Translations under genes and position numbers: made by a program | Source: Seohaeicola saemankumensis | GTDB taxonomy: Bacteria; Pseudomonadota; Alphaproteobacteria; Rhodobacterales; Rhodobacteraceae | NCBI RefSeq assembly: GCF_021021435.1 | Contig: NZ_JAINWI010000003.1 | Coordinates: 286,722-350,721 of the forward strand | Reading direction: 5' to 3' | DNA length: 64,000 nt | Notes under the pieces: model-generated | Databases searched by the model: none | The model's input: only the letters and a program-made list of their open reading frames with translations | Told to the model about the DNA's origin: nothing | In this document: piece by piece, positions 9,087-17,516 of the stretch | Layout of the letters: every line of letters starts with the position of its first letter | Position numbering within the stretch: position 1 is the stretch's first letter

Positions 9087-10070
9087 TTAAACCAGATATT
9101 TTTTCAGCATCGACGCACCCAGCGAATATTTCGGGTCCACCATATTACCCACACGCATCTTTCCGGCCTGCGTAGCCAGAAAATACGCCTCGGATTCCTC
9201 GAACCCGTAATCCTCCACCATCCAGCGGATCAGGTCGCGGTAAGCCATCCGTGCCGCATCCTCCATCGGGCGGGCCGAGCCTACGGACATGATGAAATCC
9301 TCGGTTTCCAGCCGTACGCCGGGTATGGACCAACCTTTGATAAGGTCGATCTGAAACTCCACCGTGGCCGGAATTTCGACAGCAACACCGCAGAGTTCGC
9401 CGTCCCCTTGGCGACCGTGGCAGTCACCGATGTAGAAAAACGCCTCGTCCCGCTGGACGGGGAAATACATCACAGCCCCCGGCGCAATGGCGGGCAGGTC
9501 CATGTTGCCGCCGTAATAGTCGGGAACCAGGGACGAGATCGCCTCGATCTCGGGGGAAACCCCCATTGTGCCGACAAAGGGCTCATAGGGCAGGGTGATC
9601 CTATCCGAGAATTTGACGCCATCGGGCGTAACGTCCATCTTCTTGACGCGCTCGGCAATCGGCGCGTTCAGATGCGTCAGGCTGGAGGCGACAAGCCCGC
9701 CGAAATCGGGGATCAGCGCCGTTGTGCCCGCTGGTTGCGGGCCACGCGGCAGGATACTTTTGAGGTAAACCGCCAGCACATCACCCTTCTTGGCACCCTC
9801 AATGGCGATGGGACCGTTCTGCGGATTGACGAACGGCATGTTCAGCACTTTCGAGGGCAGATCAGCCTCTGTCTTCACCGCACCGCCAAAGGCGTCCAGT
9901 GTTTCGACCGCAACAACATCGCCGGGGGCGACATGCATCACCGGCTTTGCGTAGGGACCGTAGACATAGTGAAACGCGCCTTGATCCGTTTCGGTCAGGC
10001 TATGATGGGCCCGTTCCTGCGCTTGCGCCACACCGCGCCGCCCCATGAACGAAGATGCAAGCCACGTCAT
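9087..10070 (-). CDS. Acetamidase/formamidase family protein (FmdA-like)
   Basis: Protein of 327 residues of the FmdA/AmdA family, which hydrolyses formamide or acetamide to ammonia and the acid and is unrelated to the amidase-signature enzyme on the other strand. Recognisable segments are 'GAFHYVYGPYAKPVMHV', 'GDCHGRQGDGE' and 'GRRGVAQ.QERAHHSLTE'. The start at 10070 has GAGAGG ten bases upstream; a second Met eight residues in is possible. The locus therefore encodes two unrelated amide hydrolases plus an amide-type importer, which supports use of amides as nitrogen and/or carbon source. Confidence 0.85.
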   Translation of the reverse strand: MTWLASSFMGRRGVAQAQERAHHSLTETDQGAFHYVYGPYAKPVMHVAPGDVVAVETLDAFGGAVKTEADLPSKVLNMPFVNPQNGPIAIEGAKKGDVLAVYLKSILPRGPQPAGTTALIPDFGGLVASSLTHLNAPIAERVKKMDVTPDGVKFSDRITLPYEPFVGTMGVSPEIEAISSLVPDYYGGNMDLPAIAPGAVMYFPVQRDEAFFYIGDCHGRQGDGELCGVAVEIPATVEFQIDLIKGWSIPGVRLETEDFIMSVGSARPMEDAARMAYRDLIRWMVEDYGFEESEAYFLATQAGKMRVGNMVDPKYSLGASMLKKYLV

Positions 10071-10346
10071 GCAGATACCCTCTCGGATTTGTTGAACCTA
10101 TCAGGATGTTAGCCTTGTCCATACTCAAGGCAATAGAGATGTTGACGCTAAGGAAGGCAACGACCGGTATCTGCCCTTACTGCGGGCCGCGCCACATGGC
10201 GCAGTGCGCACAAGCGCTGAAAAATCCGGCTGGAAGCGAACGCTGACTGCCGTGGCCGGCCACGTCACCGGCTGAGGTTTGCGACCGTTCCAATCCGGCA
10301 GAATCAAATGGGCATTTCAATCAAATGCAATGCAAACCGCGTTGCA
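10071..10346. other. Intergenic region between the acetamidase gene and a tRNA
   Basis: About 276 bases without a convincing gene. It should hold the promoter of the minus-strand acetamidase-SDR pair. A TTGCCT / TAACAT pair with 16-base spacing can be read on the minus strand upstream of 10070, but it is weak. CGTGGCCGGCCACG at 10251-10264 is a perfect 14-base palindrome of unknown meaning. A short plus-strand frame ending at 10246 contains CPYCGP but has no ribosome-binding site and is not called. Confidence 0.4.
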
Positions 10347-10422
10347 TGGTAGGCCCGGAGGGACTCGAACCCCCAACCAAAGCGTTATGAGCGCTCTGCT
10401 CTAACCATTGAGCTACAGGCCC
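10347..10422 (-). tRNA. tRNA with CAU anticodon, probably tRNA-Ile2
   Basis: A complete 76-nt cloverleaf on the minus strand: acceptor GGGCCTG/CGGGCCT, D-arm GCTC..GAGC, anticodon stem GAGCG/CGCTT around CTCATAA, T-arm GGGGG-TTCGAGT-CCCTC, and encoded CCA. The anticodon is CAT. The D-loop (AATGGTTA) and TTGGT variable region resemble the lysidine-modified tRNA-Ile2 of E. coli more than its elongator tRNA-Met, so Ile2 is preferred; elongator Met remains possible. It has no initiator features. Confidence 0.9.
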
Positions 10423-10556
10423 GACCTGACGTCTTGCTAGCAGAAGAGCGGGGGGCGTCAAGGCTTTCGCGCGCACGATGCGACAGGTGGGGCTTTCAGA
10501 TTGCCAAAAGGCAGGCTTTGGATTAACCCGCAGGTCACGCGATGAAAGGATATTCG

Positions 10557-11624
10557 ATGTCGGATGCAGAGCAGGCCAAGGGTGCCAAAAACGGGATTAC
10601 CTATGCCGATGCGGGCGTCGATATCGACGCGGGCAACGCGCTGGTCGAGCGGATCAAGCCAGCGGCCAAGCGCACGGCGCGCAGCGGCAGCATGTCCGGG
10701 CTTGGCGGGTTCGGCGCCCTGTTCGATCTGAAAGCTGCGGGATATGCCGATCCGATCCTTGTTGCGGCCACCGATGGCGTGGGCACCAAGCTGCGGATCG
10801 CGATTGATACCGGCAATGTCGGCACGATCGGCATTGATCTGGTGGCGATGTGCGTCAACGATCTGGTCTGTCAGGGGGCGGAGCCTCTGTTCTTTCTGGA
10901 CTATTTCGCCACTGGCAAGCTGGAACTGGACAGCGCGACCCGTATCATCGAAGGCATTGCCGAGGGCTGCGCCCGTTCGGGTTGCGCGCTGATCGGGGGC
11001 GAGACTGCCGAGATGCCGGGCATGTATCATGGCGGTGATTTCGATCTGGCAGGTTTTGCCGTGGGTGCGATGGAACGCGGGCAGGACCTGCCTGCCGGTG
11101 TGCAGGCGGGCGATGTGCTGCTGGGCCTGTCCAGCGACGGGGTGCACTCCAACGGCTATTCCCTTGTGCGGAAACTGGTCGAGGTGTCCGGCCTTGGCTG
11201 GCAGGATGATTGCCCCTTCGGCACAGGCACGATGGGCGAGGTTCTGCTGACCCCCACGCGGCTTTATGTGACCCAAGTGTTGCGGGCGATCCGCGCGGGC
11301 GGCGTGCATGCGCTGGCCCATATCACCGGCGGCGGTCTGACCGAAAACCTGCCACGCGTTCTGCCCGCTGATCTGGGCGCACAGATTGATCTGCATAGTT
11401 GGCAATTGCCCGGCGTGTTCCAGTGGCTGGCACAGACGGGCGGCATGGATCAGGGCGAGATGCTGAAGACCTTCAACTGCGGGATCGGCATGATCCTTGT
11501 CGTCGCCCCTGACCGCGCCAACGCACTGGCCGCACTTTTGCGCGACGCGGGCGAGGATGTGCATGTCCTTGGCCACGTGACCGACGGCGAGGCAGGCGTG
11601 TCCTACACAGGCACACTTTTGTGA
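10557..11624 (+). CDS. purM: Phosphoribosylformylglycinamidine cyclo-ligase (AIR synthetase)
   Basis: Fifth step of IMP synthesis: ATP-dependent ring closure of FGAM to AIR. About 355 residues with the PurM-typical '[12 protein letters not shown]', '[12 protein letters not shown]', '[11 protein letters not shown]', '[12 protein letters not shown]' and '[16 protein letters not shown]' blocks. The start at 10557 (MSDAEQ) is chosen because AAAGGA at 10545-10550 is well placed for it; an ATG at 10542 would have to use bases within that site. The stop overlaps purN by four bases, the usual coupled pair. Confidence 0.96.
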   Translation: MSDAEQAKGAKNGITYADAGVDIDAGNALVERIKPAAKRTARSGSMSGLGGFGALFDLKAAGYADPILVAATDGVGTKLRIAIDTGNVGTIGIDLVAMCVNDLVCQGAEPLFFLDYFATGKLELDSATRIIEGIAEGCARSGCALIGGETAEMPGMYHGGDFDLAGFAVGAMERGQDLPAGVQAGDVLLGLSSDGVHSNGYSLVRKLVEVSGLGWQDDCPFGTGTMGEVLLTPTRLYVTQVLRAIRAGGVHALAHITGGGLTENLPRVLPADLGAQIDLHSWQLPGVFQWLAQTGGMDQGEMLKTFNCGIGMILVVAPDRANALAALLRDAGEDVHVLGHVTDGEAGVSYTGTLL

Positions 11625-12211
11625 CTAAACGCGTGGCTATCCTGATCTCCGGGGGCGGATCGAACATGATCCGCCTTGTCGAAAGCATGACAGGCGATCA
11701 TCCGGCGCGCTGTGTGCTGGTGGCCTCGAACGACCCGGCGGCCGCTGGGCTGGCGCGCGCGGCGGCGATGGGTATTCCCACAGCGGCGGTGGATCACCGT
11801 GCCTATAAAGGTGACCGACCCGCATTCGAGGCAGCCCTGCAGTCCGAGATCGACAAGGCAGCCCCTGATATCCTGTGTCTGGCGGGGTTCATGCGGGTGC
11901 TCACCGCCGGATTCGTCCAGCCATGGGAAGGTCGGATGCTGAATATCCATCCTTCGCTTTTGCCGAAATACAAAGGGCTTCACACCCATGCCCGCGCGCT
12001 GGAGGCCGGCGATCCCGAGGCAGGCTGTACCGTCCATCTGGTCACGCCTGCGCTGGATGACGGCCCGATCCTTGGGCAGGCACGGGTGCCGGTTCAGCCG
12101 GGCGATACCGAATCCAGCCTTGCGGCGCGCGTTCTGGAACAAGAACACCGGCTCTATCCGATGGTGCTGGAACGGTTTGCGCGCGGCGATCGGGAACGGA
12201 TCGACCTCTAG
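11621..12211 (+). CDS. purN: Phosphoribosylglycinamide formyltransferase
   Basis: Transfers a formyl group from 10-formyl-THF to GAR, step three of IMP synthesis. 196 residues with '[12 protein letters not shown]' at the N-terminus and the catalytic region '[17 protein letters not shown]'. It starts at GTG 11621 inside the purM stop (GTGA overlap). Its TAG overlaps, on the opposite strand, the stop codon of the MFS gene, so the two transcription units meet tail to tail with no spacer. Confidence 0.96.
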   Translation: MTKRVAILISGGGSNMIRLVESMTGDHPARCVLVASNDPAAAGLARAAAMGIPTAAVDHRAYKGDRPAFEAALQSEIDKAAPDILCLAGFMRVLTAGFVQPWEGRMLNIHPSLLPKYKGLHTHARALEAGDPEAGCTVHLVTPALDDGPILGQARVPVQPGDTESSLAARVLEQEHRLYPMVLERFARGDRERIDL

Positions 12212-13416
12212 CGCGGGATCATTCGCAGCGCCAACGCGCCAAGTATGGCGAGACATAGCATTGCCAGCAAAGCAGCGCTGGCGCTGAACCTGTCGATGAT
12301 CAGCGCGATCCCGAAAGGAGCGATTGCCGCCATCACCATCCGGACCGAAGCGAGGCGCCCCAGGCGCGCTGCAAATCCGATGGGGCCGAACAGGACGAGC
12401 GGCACCGTGCCCCGCACGATGGATGTAAGACCCTGCGCCAGTCCGAAAAGCACCGCAAAGACCAGCGCGCCCACAAGCGTTGGACCCGTCAGCCACAGCA
12501 CGCCAAGCGCGACAACCAGCAGCAGCGTCGATATCATCGTTGTGGTCAGCGGATGCAGGCGCAGTCCGAAAAGCATGTCCAGCACACGCACACCCACTTG
12601 GGCGGGGCCCATCAGGGTCCCTGCGGTCACGGCAGCGGCGGCGGGTAGGCCGAAGGCAGTCAATGTCGTTACCCAGCTTGCGGACAGGGCTGAAAAGACC
12701 AACCCCGCCACAGCGAAGGCGATCGCCACCCAGAGCATGGCGCGCCCGTGCTGTGCCTCAGGCAAGGGCGAGAACTGCGGCGGCGGCGGCGCCACTGCGC
12801 CGCCAGCGGGCACCAAATCGGGGGCATTGCGGAGGCCAAGGTGCAACGGCAGGCAGATAAACAGGTTCAGCGCGGCAAAAACCAGATAGGCGGTACGCCA
12901 GTCGGCCCAGACAAGAATGCCTTGTGTCAGGGGCCAGAACAGGGTTGATGCGAAACCGCCAAGCAGCGTCATATGCGTGATCGCGCGGCGCGCGCGCGCT
13001 GGACCCAGCGCCTGCGCCAAGGCTGCAAAAGCCGCATCATAAAGGACAAGGGTTGCCGTTACTTCCATCGCGACCAGCGCCAGCCCCAATGTCACCAGAC
13101 CTTGCGCCTGACTAAGTGCGATCAGCGACAGGGCACCGAGAACTGATCCGACAGACATGGCGGGCCGCGCCCCGTAGCGGTCGATCAGACGTCCGGCTGT
13201 CGGGGCCGCCAGCGCGCCGGTGAGCAAGGCCAGCGAGAACGCGGCAAAAGCTGTGCCGGGGGTGATTCCCAGATCGGCGGAAAGGGCGGGAACGACGCTC
13301 CCGAACGCGTAAAAGAATGTGCCAAAGCCAATGATCTGTGTGACGCCAATGCCGATGACCAACCGCAAATGAAGCCAGCGGTCAGGGTTGGCGGGATCGG
13401 CTGCGAACAGGGGCAT
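12208..13416 (-). CDS. MFS transporter
   Basis: Major facilitator of about 402 residues and twelve hydrophobic segments. 'GRLIDRYGARPAM' fits the conserved loop between helices 2 and 3. The start at 13416 (MPLFAADP) is chosen because the frame continues far upstream to 13830 but that part is hydrophilic and overlaps the divergent RNase D gene. It resembles the 'unknown-substrate' monocarboxylate/oxalate-like branch of the MFS, and no substrate can be assigned. It converges with purN, whose stop codon overlaps its own. Confidence 0.8.
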   Translation of the reverse strand: MPLFAADPANPDRWLHLRLVIGIGVTQIIGFGTFFYAFGSVVPALSADLGITPGTAFAAFSLALLTGALAAPTAGRLIDRYGARPAMSVGSVLGALSLIALSQAQGLVTLGLALVAMEVTATLVLYDAAFAALAQALGPARARRAITHMTLLGGFASTLFWPLTQGILVWADWRTAYLVFAALNLFICLPLHLGLRNAPDLVPAGGAVAPPPPQFSPLPEAQHGRAMLWVAIAFAVAGLVFSALSASWVTTLTAFGLPAAAAVTAGTLMGPAQVGVRVLDMLFGLRLHPLTTTMISTLLLVVALGVLWLTGPTLVGALVFAVLFGLAQGLTSIVRGTVPLVLFGPIGFAARLGRLASVRMVMAAIAPFGIALIIDRFSASAALLAMLCLAILGALALRMIPR

Positions 13417-13581
13417 GTGATCATTCTTGCAGGCGCGGGGGCTGGTGCGTACTGCGCTGTCTGGTCGGAAGATTGTCAAGGGCAGAACCGCACAGCACGG
13501 ACTTTCCTTTGGTGCAGCAATGACGTAAGACCCGAAGACATGCGTTGCGCGGATCGCAACGCTGCCGGAACAGGGCCCTAG

Positions 13582-14739
13582 ATGAGAACAATCACCACAA
13601 CCGAAGACCTTGCCGCTTTCTGCACCGAAGCGCGCCGCCACGACTATGTCACACTCGACACGGAATTCCTGCGAGAACGCACTTATTATTCCAAGCTTTG
13701 CCTGATCCAGATGGCGATGCCCGGCAATGATGACAGCACTGCTGTTCTGGTTGATCCGCTGGTGGATGGTCTGTCTCTGGAGCCGCTCTACGGGCTTTTT
13801 CGTGATACATCCGTGGTCAAGGTCTTCCATGCCGCGCGGCAGGATCTGGAAATATTTTTCGTCAATGCCCGCGTCTTTCCGACGCCCCTGTTCGACACGC
13901 AGGTGGCCGCGATGGTCTGCGGCTTTGGAGAGCAGGCCGGATACGAGACACTGGTCAAGAAGATCGCCAAGGCCAGCGTCGACAAGTCCTCGCGCTTTAC
14001 AGACTGGTCGCGCCGTCCGCTAAGCGAGGCGCAGATGGCCTATGCGCTGGCGGATGTGACCCATCTTCGGAAGGTCTATGAATATCTGGCCAAGGAACTG
14101 AAAAAAGCCGACCGGTCCAAATGGGTCGAGGAAGAACTTGAGATCCTGACCAACCCCGAAACCTATATCTCGCGCCCCGAGGATGCATGGGAGCGGGTCA
14201 AGACCCGCACCACATCGGGTAAGTTTCTGGCCATCGTGCGCGAACTGGCGCGTTTCCGCGAGGAATATGCCCAGACCAACGATGTGCCGCGCAGCCGTGT
14301 CTACAAGGACGATGCGCTGGTCGAACTCGCCTCGACCAAACCTGTGACGATGAACGATCTGAACCGCTCGCGTCTGCTGATGCGCGAGGCGCGCAAGGGT
14401 GAGATTGCGGATGGTATTCTGGCCGCGATCAAGGCAGGCATGGATTGCGCGCCCGAAGATTATCCGCGCCCTGACCTCAGCCGCGAGAAGATGCAGGTCA
14501 ATCCGGCGCTGGCCGATCTGCTGCGCGTCCTGCTGAAAGCCAAGACCGAAGATTCGGGCGTAGCATCCAAGCTGATCGCCTCAAGCGCCGATCTGGACGC
14601 GATTGCTGCGGGCGAGCGTGACGTGGCCGCCCTGCGCGGCTGGCGGTCCGAGGTATTCGGCACCGATGCGCTGCGTCTGTGTCAGGGGCAGATTGCCCTG
14701 TCGGCCAAAGGCAATGATGTCAGGATCGTCGAGCTGTAA
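13582..14739 (+). CDS. rnd: Ribonuclease D
   Basis: 3'-5' exoribonuclease acting in tRNA 3' maturation. 385 residues. The DEDDy exonuclease fold is visible: Exo I with Asp26/Glu28 (LDTEFLRE), Exo II near residue 85 (HAARQDLEIF) and Exo III near residue 155 (YALADVTHL). An HRDC-like helical domain follows from about 205 ('REELARFREEYAQTNDVPRSRVYKDDALVELA' type sequence, in pieces). Length and order match RNase D. It is divergent from the MFS gene, with about 165 bases between the starts for both promoters. Confidence 0.94.
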   Translation: MRTITTTEDLAAFCTEARRHDYVTLDTEFLRERTYYSKLCLIQMAMPGNDDSTAVLVDPLVDGLSLEPLYGLFRDTSVVKVFHAARQDLEIFFVNARVFPTPLFDTQVAAMVCGFGEQAGYETLVKKIAKASVDKSSRFTDWSRRPLSEAQMAYALADVTHLRKVYEYLAKELKKADRSKWVEEELEILTNPETYISRPEDAWERVKTRTTSGKFLAIVRELARFREEYAQTNDVPRSRVYKDDALVELASTKPVTMNDLNRSRLLMREARKGEIADGILAAIKAGMDCAPEDYPRPDLSREKMQVNPALADLLRVLLKAKTEDSGVASKLIASSADLDAIAAGERDVAALRGWRSEVFGTDALRLCQGQIALSAKGNDVRIVEL

Positions 14740-14756
14740 GGCTGCGTGACGTGGGC

Positions 14757-15293
14757 TTAACGCCGAGTTGTGGTGGCTGCGTTGCGTTCGGCCTGCACAC
14801 GGATCACGCGCACGCCATCCAGATCGGCATCGCTGACCCGCACTGCAGCAACATGGCTTCTGGCGCGTTCGGGCATGGGCATGGACCCGGCAGAAGGTGC
14901 GAAGGCGCGCAACTCATAGGTCAGCACACCATCGACTGGAACGCCGTTATTCACAGGCTGTAGTGATACATTGAACGCGCCGACCGTGTCTGACACGGCT
15001 GTGGCGCGGATCAGCGCGCCGCCCTGCACACGCAGAACCGACAGATCCCCCACCTGTGCCGCAAGTGGTGCATCCGGTAAAACATCAGCGGGGCGGCTGG
15101 CGGCGAAAAGACCGCCGGTGCCACCTCTGGGGATCAGCGGATTTGCCTCGGTCGAGGCCACAGGCTCGACCTGCGAGCGCCCGAACCAGTTGAACGGATT
15201 GATGCGCGAGTCGCGCACTCCGGCACATCCGGACAGAACCAGTGTCGAGACCAAAAGGGCCGAAGTAAGGTGTCGCATCCAGTGCCGCCCCAT
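14757..15293 (-). CDS. Hypothetical lipoprotein
   Basis: Protein of up to 178 residues with a lipoprotein signal: a short basic N-region, a hydrophobic stretch and the lipobox LSGC at residues 20-23. It is therefore probably anchored in the outer membrane or at the periplasmic face. The remainder has no motif I recognise; residues 85-165 look like a beta-rich domain. Two starts are possible: 15293 and 15278 (MRHLTSALL..), neither with a strong ribosome-binding site. It converges with rnd and is divergent from the SufE gene. Confidence 0.75.
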   Translation of the reverse strand: MGRHWMRHLTSALLVSTLVLSGCAGVRDSRINPFNWFGRSQVEPVASTEANPLIPRGGTGGLFAASRPADVLPDAPLAAQVGDLSVLRVQGGALIRATAVSDTVGAFNVSLQPVNNGVPVDGVLTYELRAFAPSAGSMPMPERARSHVAAVRVSDADLDGVRVIRVQAERNAATTTRR

Positions 15294-15414
15294 CCGCTAT
15301 ATTGTATTAAGACCTGACTACCTTATCGGTCGCGGCTTGAAAAGACGCAAGGCCGCACTGGACCTTTGCGCCACGCTTGCCTAACTGATGGGGCAAGCAA
15401 ACGGGGAACGGAAA

Positions 15415-15825
15415 ATGGCCAGCGAACGGTTCGAAGCGATTGTCGAGGATTTTGAGTTTCTCGAGGATTGGGAAGATCGCTATCGCTATGTGATTGATCA
15501 GGGCAAGGCGCTGGACCCGTTGCCAGATGCGCTGCGCGTAGCCGCCACCAAGGTGGATGGTTGCGCCAGTCAGGTCTGGTTGCATCCGGTGATCGAAAAC
15601 GGGCAGTTCCGGTTCGAGGGCGACAGCGACGCGATGATCGTGCGCGGCCTGATCGCGGTGCTGCGCGCGCTCTACAACGATATTCCCGTGACCGAAGTGG
15701 GGCGCGTCGATGCGCCAGCCGAACTTGCGCGGCTTGGCCTGAACGACCACCTGTCGGCACAACGCTCGAATGGATTACGTGCGATGATTGAACGGATCAG
15801 GCTGGTCGCGGCCGAGGCCGCTTGA
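15415..15825 (+). CDS. sufE: SufE family Fe-S cluster assembly protein
   Basis: About 136 residues. SufE accepts persulfide sulfur from the cysteine desulfurase SufS and raises its activity. The active-site Cys is Cys50 in 'KVDGCASQVW', preceded by the typical 'FEFLEDWEDRYRYVIDQGK' and followed by 'DSDAMIVRGLIAVL'. The start at 15415 (MASERF) is preferred over the in-frame ATG at 15388 because GGGGAACGG lies just upstream and homology begins there. No suf operon is adjacent; the gene stands alone. Confidence 0.93.
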   Translation: MASERFEAIVEDFEFLEDWEDRYRYVIDQGKALDPLPDALRVAATKVDGCASQVWLHPVIENGQFRFEGDSDAMIVRGLIAVLRALYNDIPVTEVGRVDAPAELARLGLNDHLSAQRSNGLRAMIERIRLVAAEAA

Positions 15826-15905
15826 GGCACGGCATAACGGCCAGAACAGCCGCACGCCCCGCGCGCGACAAGGCTGAAGGAGGTCGCGGGATCGGACCGT
15901 CCTGA

Positions 15906-16562
15906 TTATATGACCGAAACGCCAGCCAGCGCCGCTTCCAGATCGCCATAACCTGTAAAACGCCGCTCGAAGGCCAGCCCCAGCCGCGCGGCGCAGTCTT
16001 GAGCTTTCGCAGTCAGGGCGGCATCATCGGTCTGCGCCTGATAGACCAGTTTCGTGTAATGCCCGAAATAGGTGTCGCGCAATTGCGGGTGACGGTCCAG
16101 ACCCAAGGGTTCCCACACGAAGGCGTCGAACTGGCGGACCAGAAAATCGGTCAGGTAGAAGGCGGTGAACTCGTCAGGGGCATTGGCCGCAAACTGCGCG
16201 TTACCCTCGAAAAAGCTGTAGCAATGCGGTCCGGCCACCATACCGACACCCAGCCTTTCGCAGACGGTCTGCAGTTGTCCACCCGTGCCGCAATCCGCAT
16301 AGACCACAAAGATGCGGTCATACGCGGCACGGTGCTTCAGCACATCCTGTTCCACGGCTTGCGGTATCCGTTCGGGATGGTTGTGCAGGATCGCGGGCAG
16401 GCAGGTCAGATCCATATGGTCCCAACCGTTGCGTGCGATCAGATCAAGAATTTCGCGCGCGAGGGCACCGCAGGCGATTAGCAATACGCGCTGCAAAGGG
16501 GCAGGGGGCGCGTTCAGCGCCAGACCTTGTTGCGTCAACTGGTCATCGTCTGGCAGATCCAT
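15906..16562 (-). CDS. DUF1638 domain protein, probable partner of corrinoid methyl transfer
   Basis: About 218 residues of the DUF1638 family: 'LLIACGALAREILDLI' near the N-terminus, 'VYADCGTGGQL' in the middle and 'HCYSFFEG', with several conserved Cys and His. The start at 16562 (MDLPDDD) has AAGGGA at the right distance. It follows the corrinoid protein gene on the same strand, across a hairpin terminator. DUF1638 genes recur beside corrinoid methyltransferase genes, and in Roseobacter-group bacteria a link to the split methionine synthase has been proposed from genetics. I treat a role in B12 handling or reactivation as inference. Confidence 0.8.
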   Translation of the reverse strand: MDLPDDDQLTQQGLALNAPPAPLQRVLLIACGALAREILDLIARNGWDHMDLTCLPAILHNHPERIPQAVEQDVLKHRAAYDRIFVVYADCGTGGQLQTVCERLGVGMVAGPHCYSFFEGNAQFAANAPDEFTAFYLTDFLVRQFDAFVWEPLGLDRHPQLRDTYFGHYTKLVYQAQTDDAALTAKAQDCAARLGLAFERRFTGYGDLEAALAGVSVI

Positions 16563-16578
16563 CCGTGATCCCTTGCTC

Positions 16579-16611
16579 AAAAGAAAAAGCCCGCACCTTA
16601 CGGGTGCGGGC
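16579..16611 (-). terminator. Rho-independent terminator after the corrinoid gene
   Basis: On the minus strand GCCCGCACC pairs with GGTGCGGGC around a 5-base loop, followed by TTTTTCTTTT. It lies 28 bases past the corrinoid gene stop and just before the DUF1638 start, so DUF1638 is expressed by read-through or by its own promoter. Confidence 0.8.
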
Positions 16612-16639
16612 ATCTGGTCCGGTCAGACGCGGCCCCCGT

Positions 16640-17347
16640 TCAGGCGCGCATAGCCGCCTGATTATGCTTTTGCGCAACATAGGTTTTTGCGGTTTCCACG
16701 GCAACAGCGGCATCACGGCAATAGGCATCAGCGCCAATGGCACGGCCGAATTCCTCGTTCAGCGGCGCACCGCCCACCAGCACGATATAGTCGTCGCGCA
16801 TGCCTTTTTCGACCAGCGTATCAATCACGACCTTCATATAGGGCATGGTTGTGGTCAGCAGCGCGGACATGCCAAGGATATCGGGCTTTTCAGCCTCCAG
16901 GGCATCCAGATAGCTGTCGACGGCGTTGTTGATGCCAAGGTCGATCACCTCGAAACCGGCCCCTTCCATCATCATACCGACAAGGTTCTTGCCAATATCG
17001 TGGATGTCACCCTTCACGGTGCCGATGACCATCTTGCCCTGCTTGGGCGCACCGGTTTCCACCAGAAGCGGTTTGAGGATAGCCATCCCGCCCTTCATCG
17101 CATTGGCGGCCAGAAGCACCTCTGGTACGAAAAGGATACCGTCGCGGAAGTCCTTGCCCACGATGGTCATGCCCGCGACAAGCGCTTCGGTCAGGATCTC
17201 GTAGGGCTGCCAGCCGCGTTCCAGAAGGATGTTGACGCTTTCCTCGATCTCTTCGCGCAGACCGTCATAGAGGTCGTCGTACATCTGTTGAACCAGTTCC
17301 TCGTCATCGAGATCGGCGAGGATGATGTCGTCTTGGTCTTCGGACAT
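16640..17347 (-). CDS. B12-binding corrinoid protein (cobalamin module of a split methionine synthase)
   Basis: 235 residues with the MetH-like architecture of a B12-binding cap (about 15-95) and a cobalamin-binding Rossmann domain. DIHDIG at residues 114-119 places the lower axial ligand at His116, followed by 'GFEVIDLG' and 'VGGAPLNEEFG'. It carries methyl groups between methyl-THF and homocysteine. The homocysteine methyltransferase gene lies immediately upstream, and a separate pterin-binding methyltransferase is at 51.6 kb, so the three MetH modules are separate proteins here. Translation starts at 17347 behind AAGGA. An alternative is a methylamine-type corrinoid protein, but the neighbours argue for methionine. 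Confidence 0.9.
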   Translation of the reverse strand: MSEDQDDIILADLDDEELVQQMYDDLYDGLREEIEESVNILLERGWQPYEILTEALVAGMTIVGKDFRDGILFVPEVLLAANAMKGGMAILKPLLVETGAPKQGKMVIGTVKGDIHDIGKNLVGMMMEGAGFEVIDLGINNAVDSYLDALEAEKPDILGMSALLTTTMPYMKVVIDTLVEKGMRDDYIVLVGGAPLNEEFGRAIGADAYCRDAAVAVETAKTYVAQKHNQAAMRA

Positions 17348-17516
17348 GGCGGGTTCCTTGGCTTATGTGGCGCGAGCGCCTGCGTCTTGCTGTCGTCTGC
17401 CCATCTGGGGCCTTTATAGATAGGGCACTGGTCGGATTGCGACATCGGCGCAATCTGTTCCGACCTGAGCCTTTGAATTCTGCGTGCCGTTGCCGGAATG
17501 ATGCGCTCTGGACGCC

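Noticed and set aside
10055..10246. Short plus-strand frame with CPYCGP before the CAU tRNA
   Set aside because: No ribosome-binding site and its start overlaps the acetamidase gene start on the other strand.
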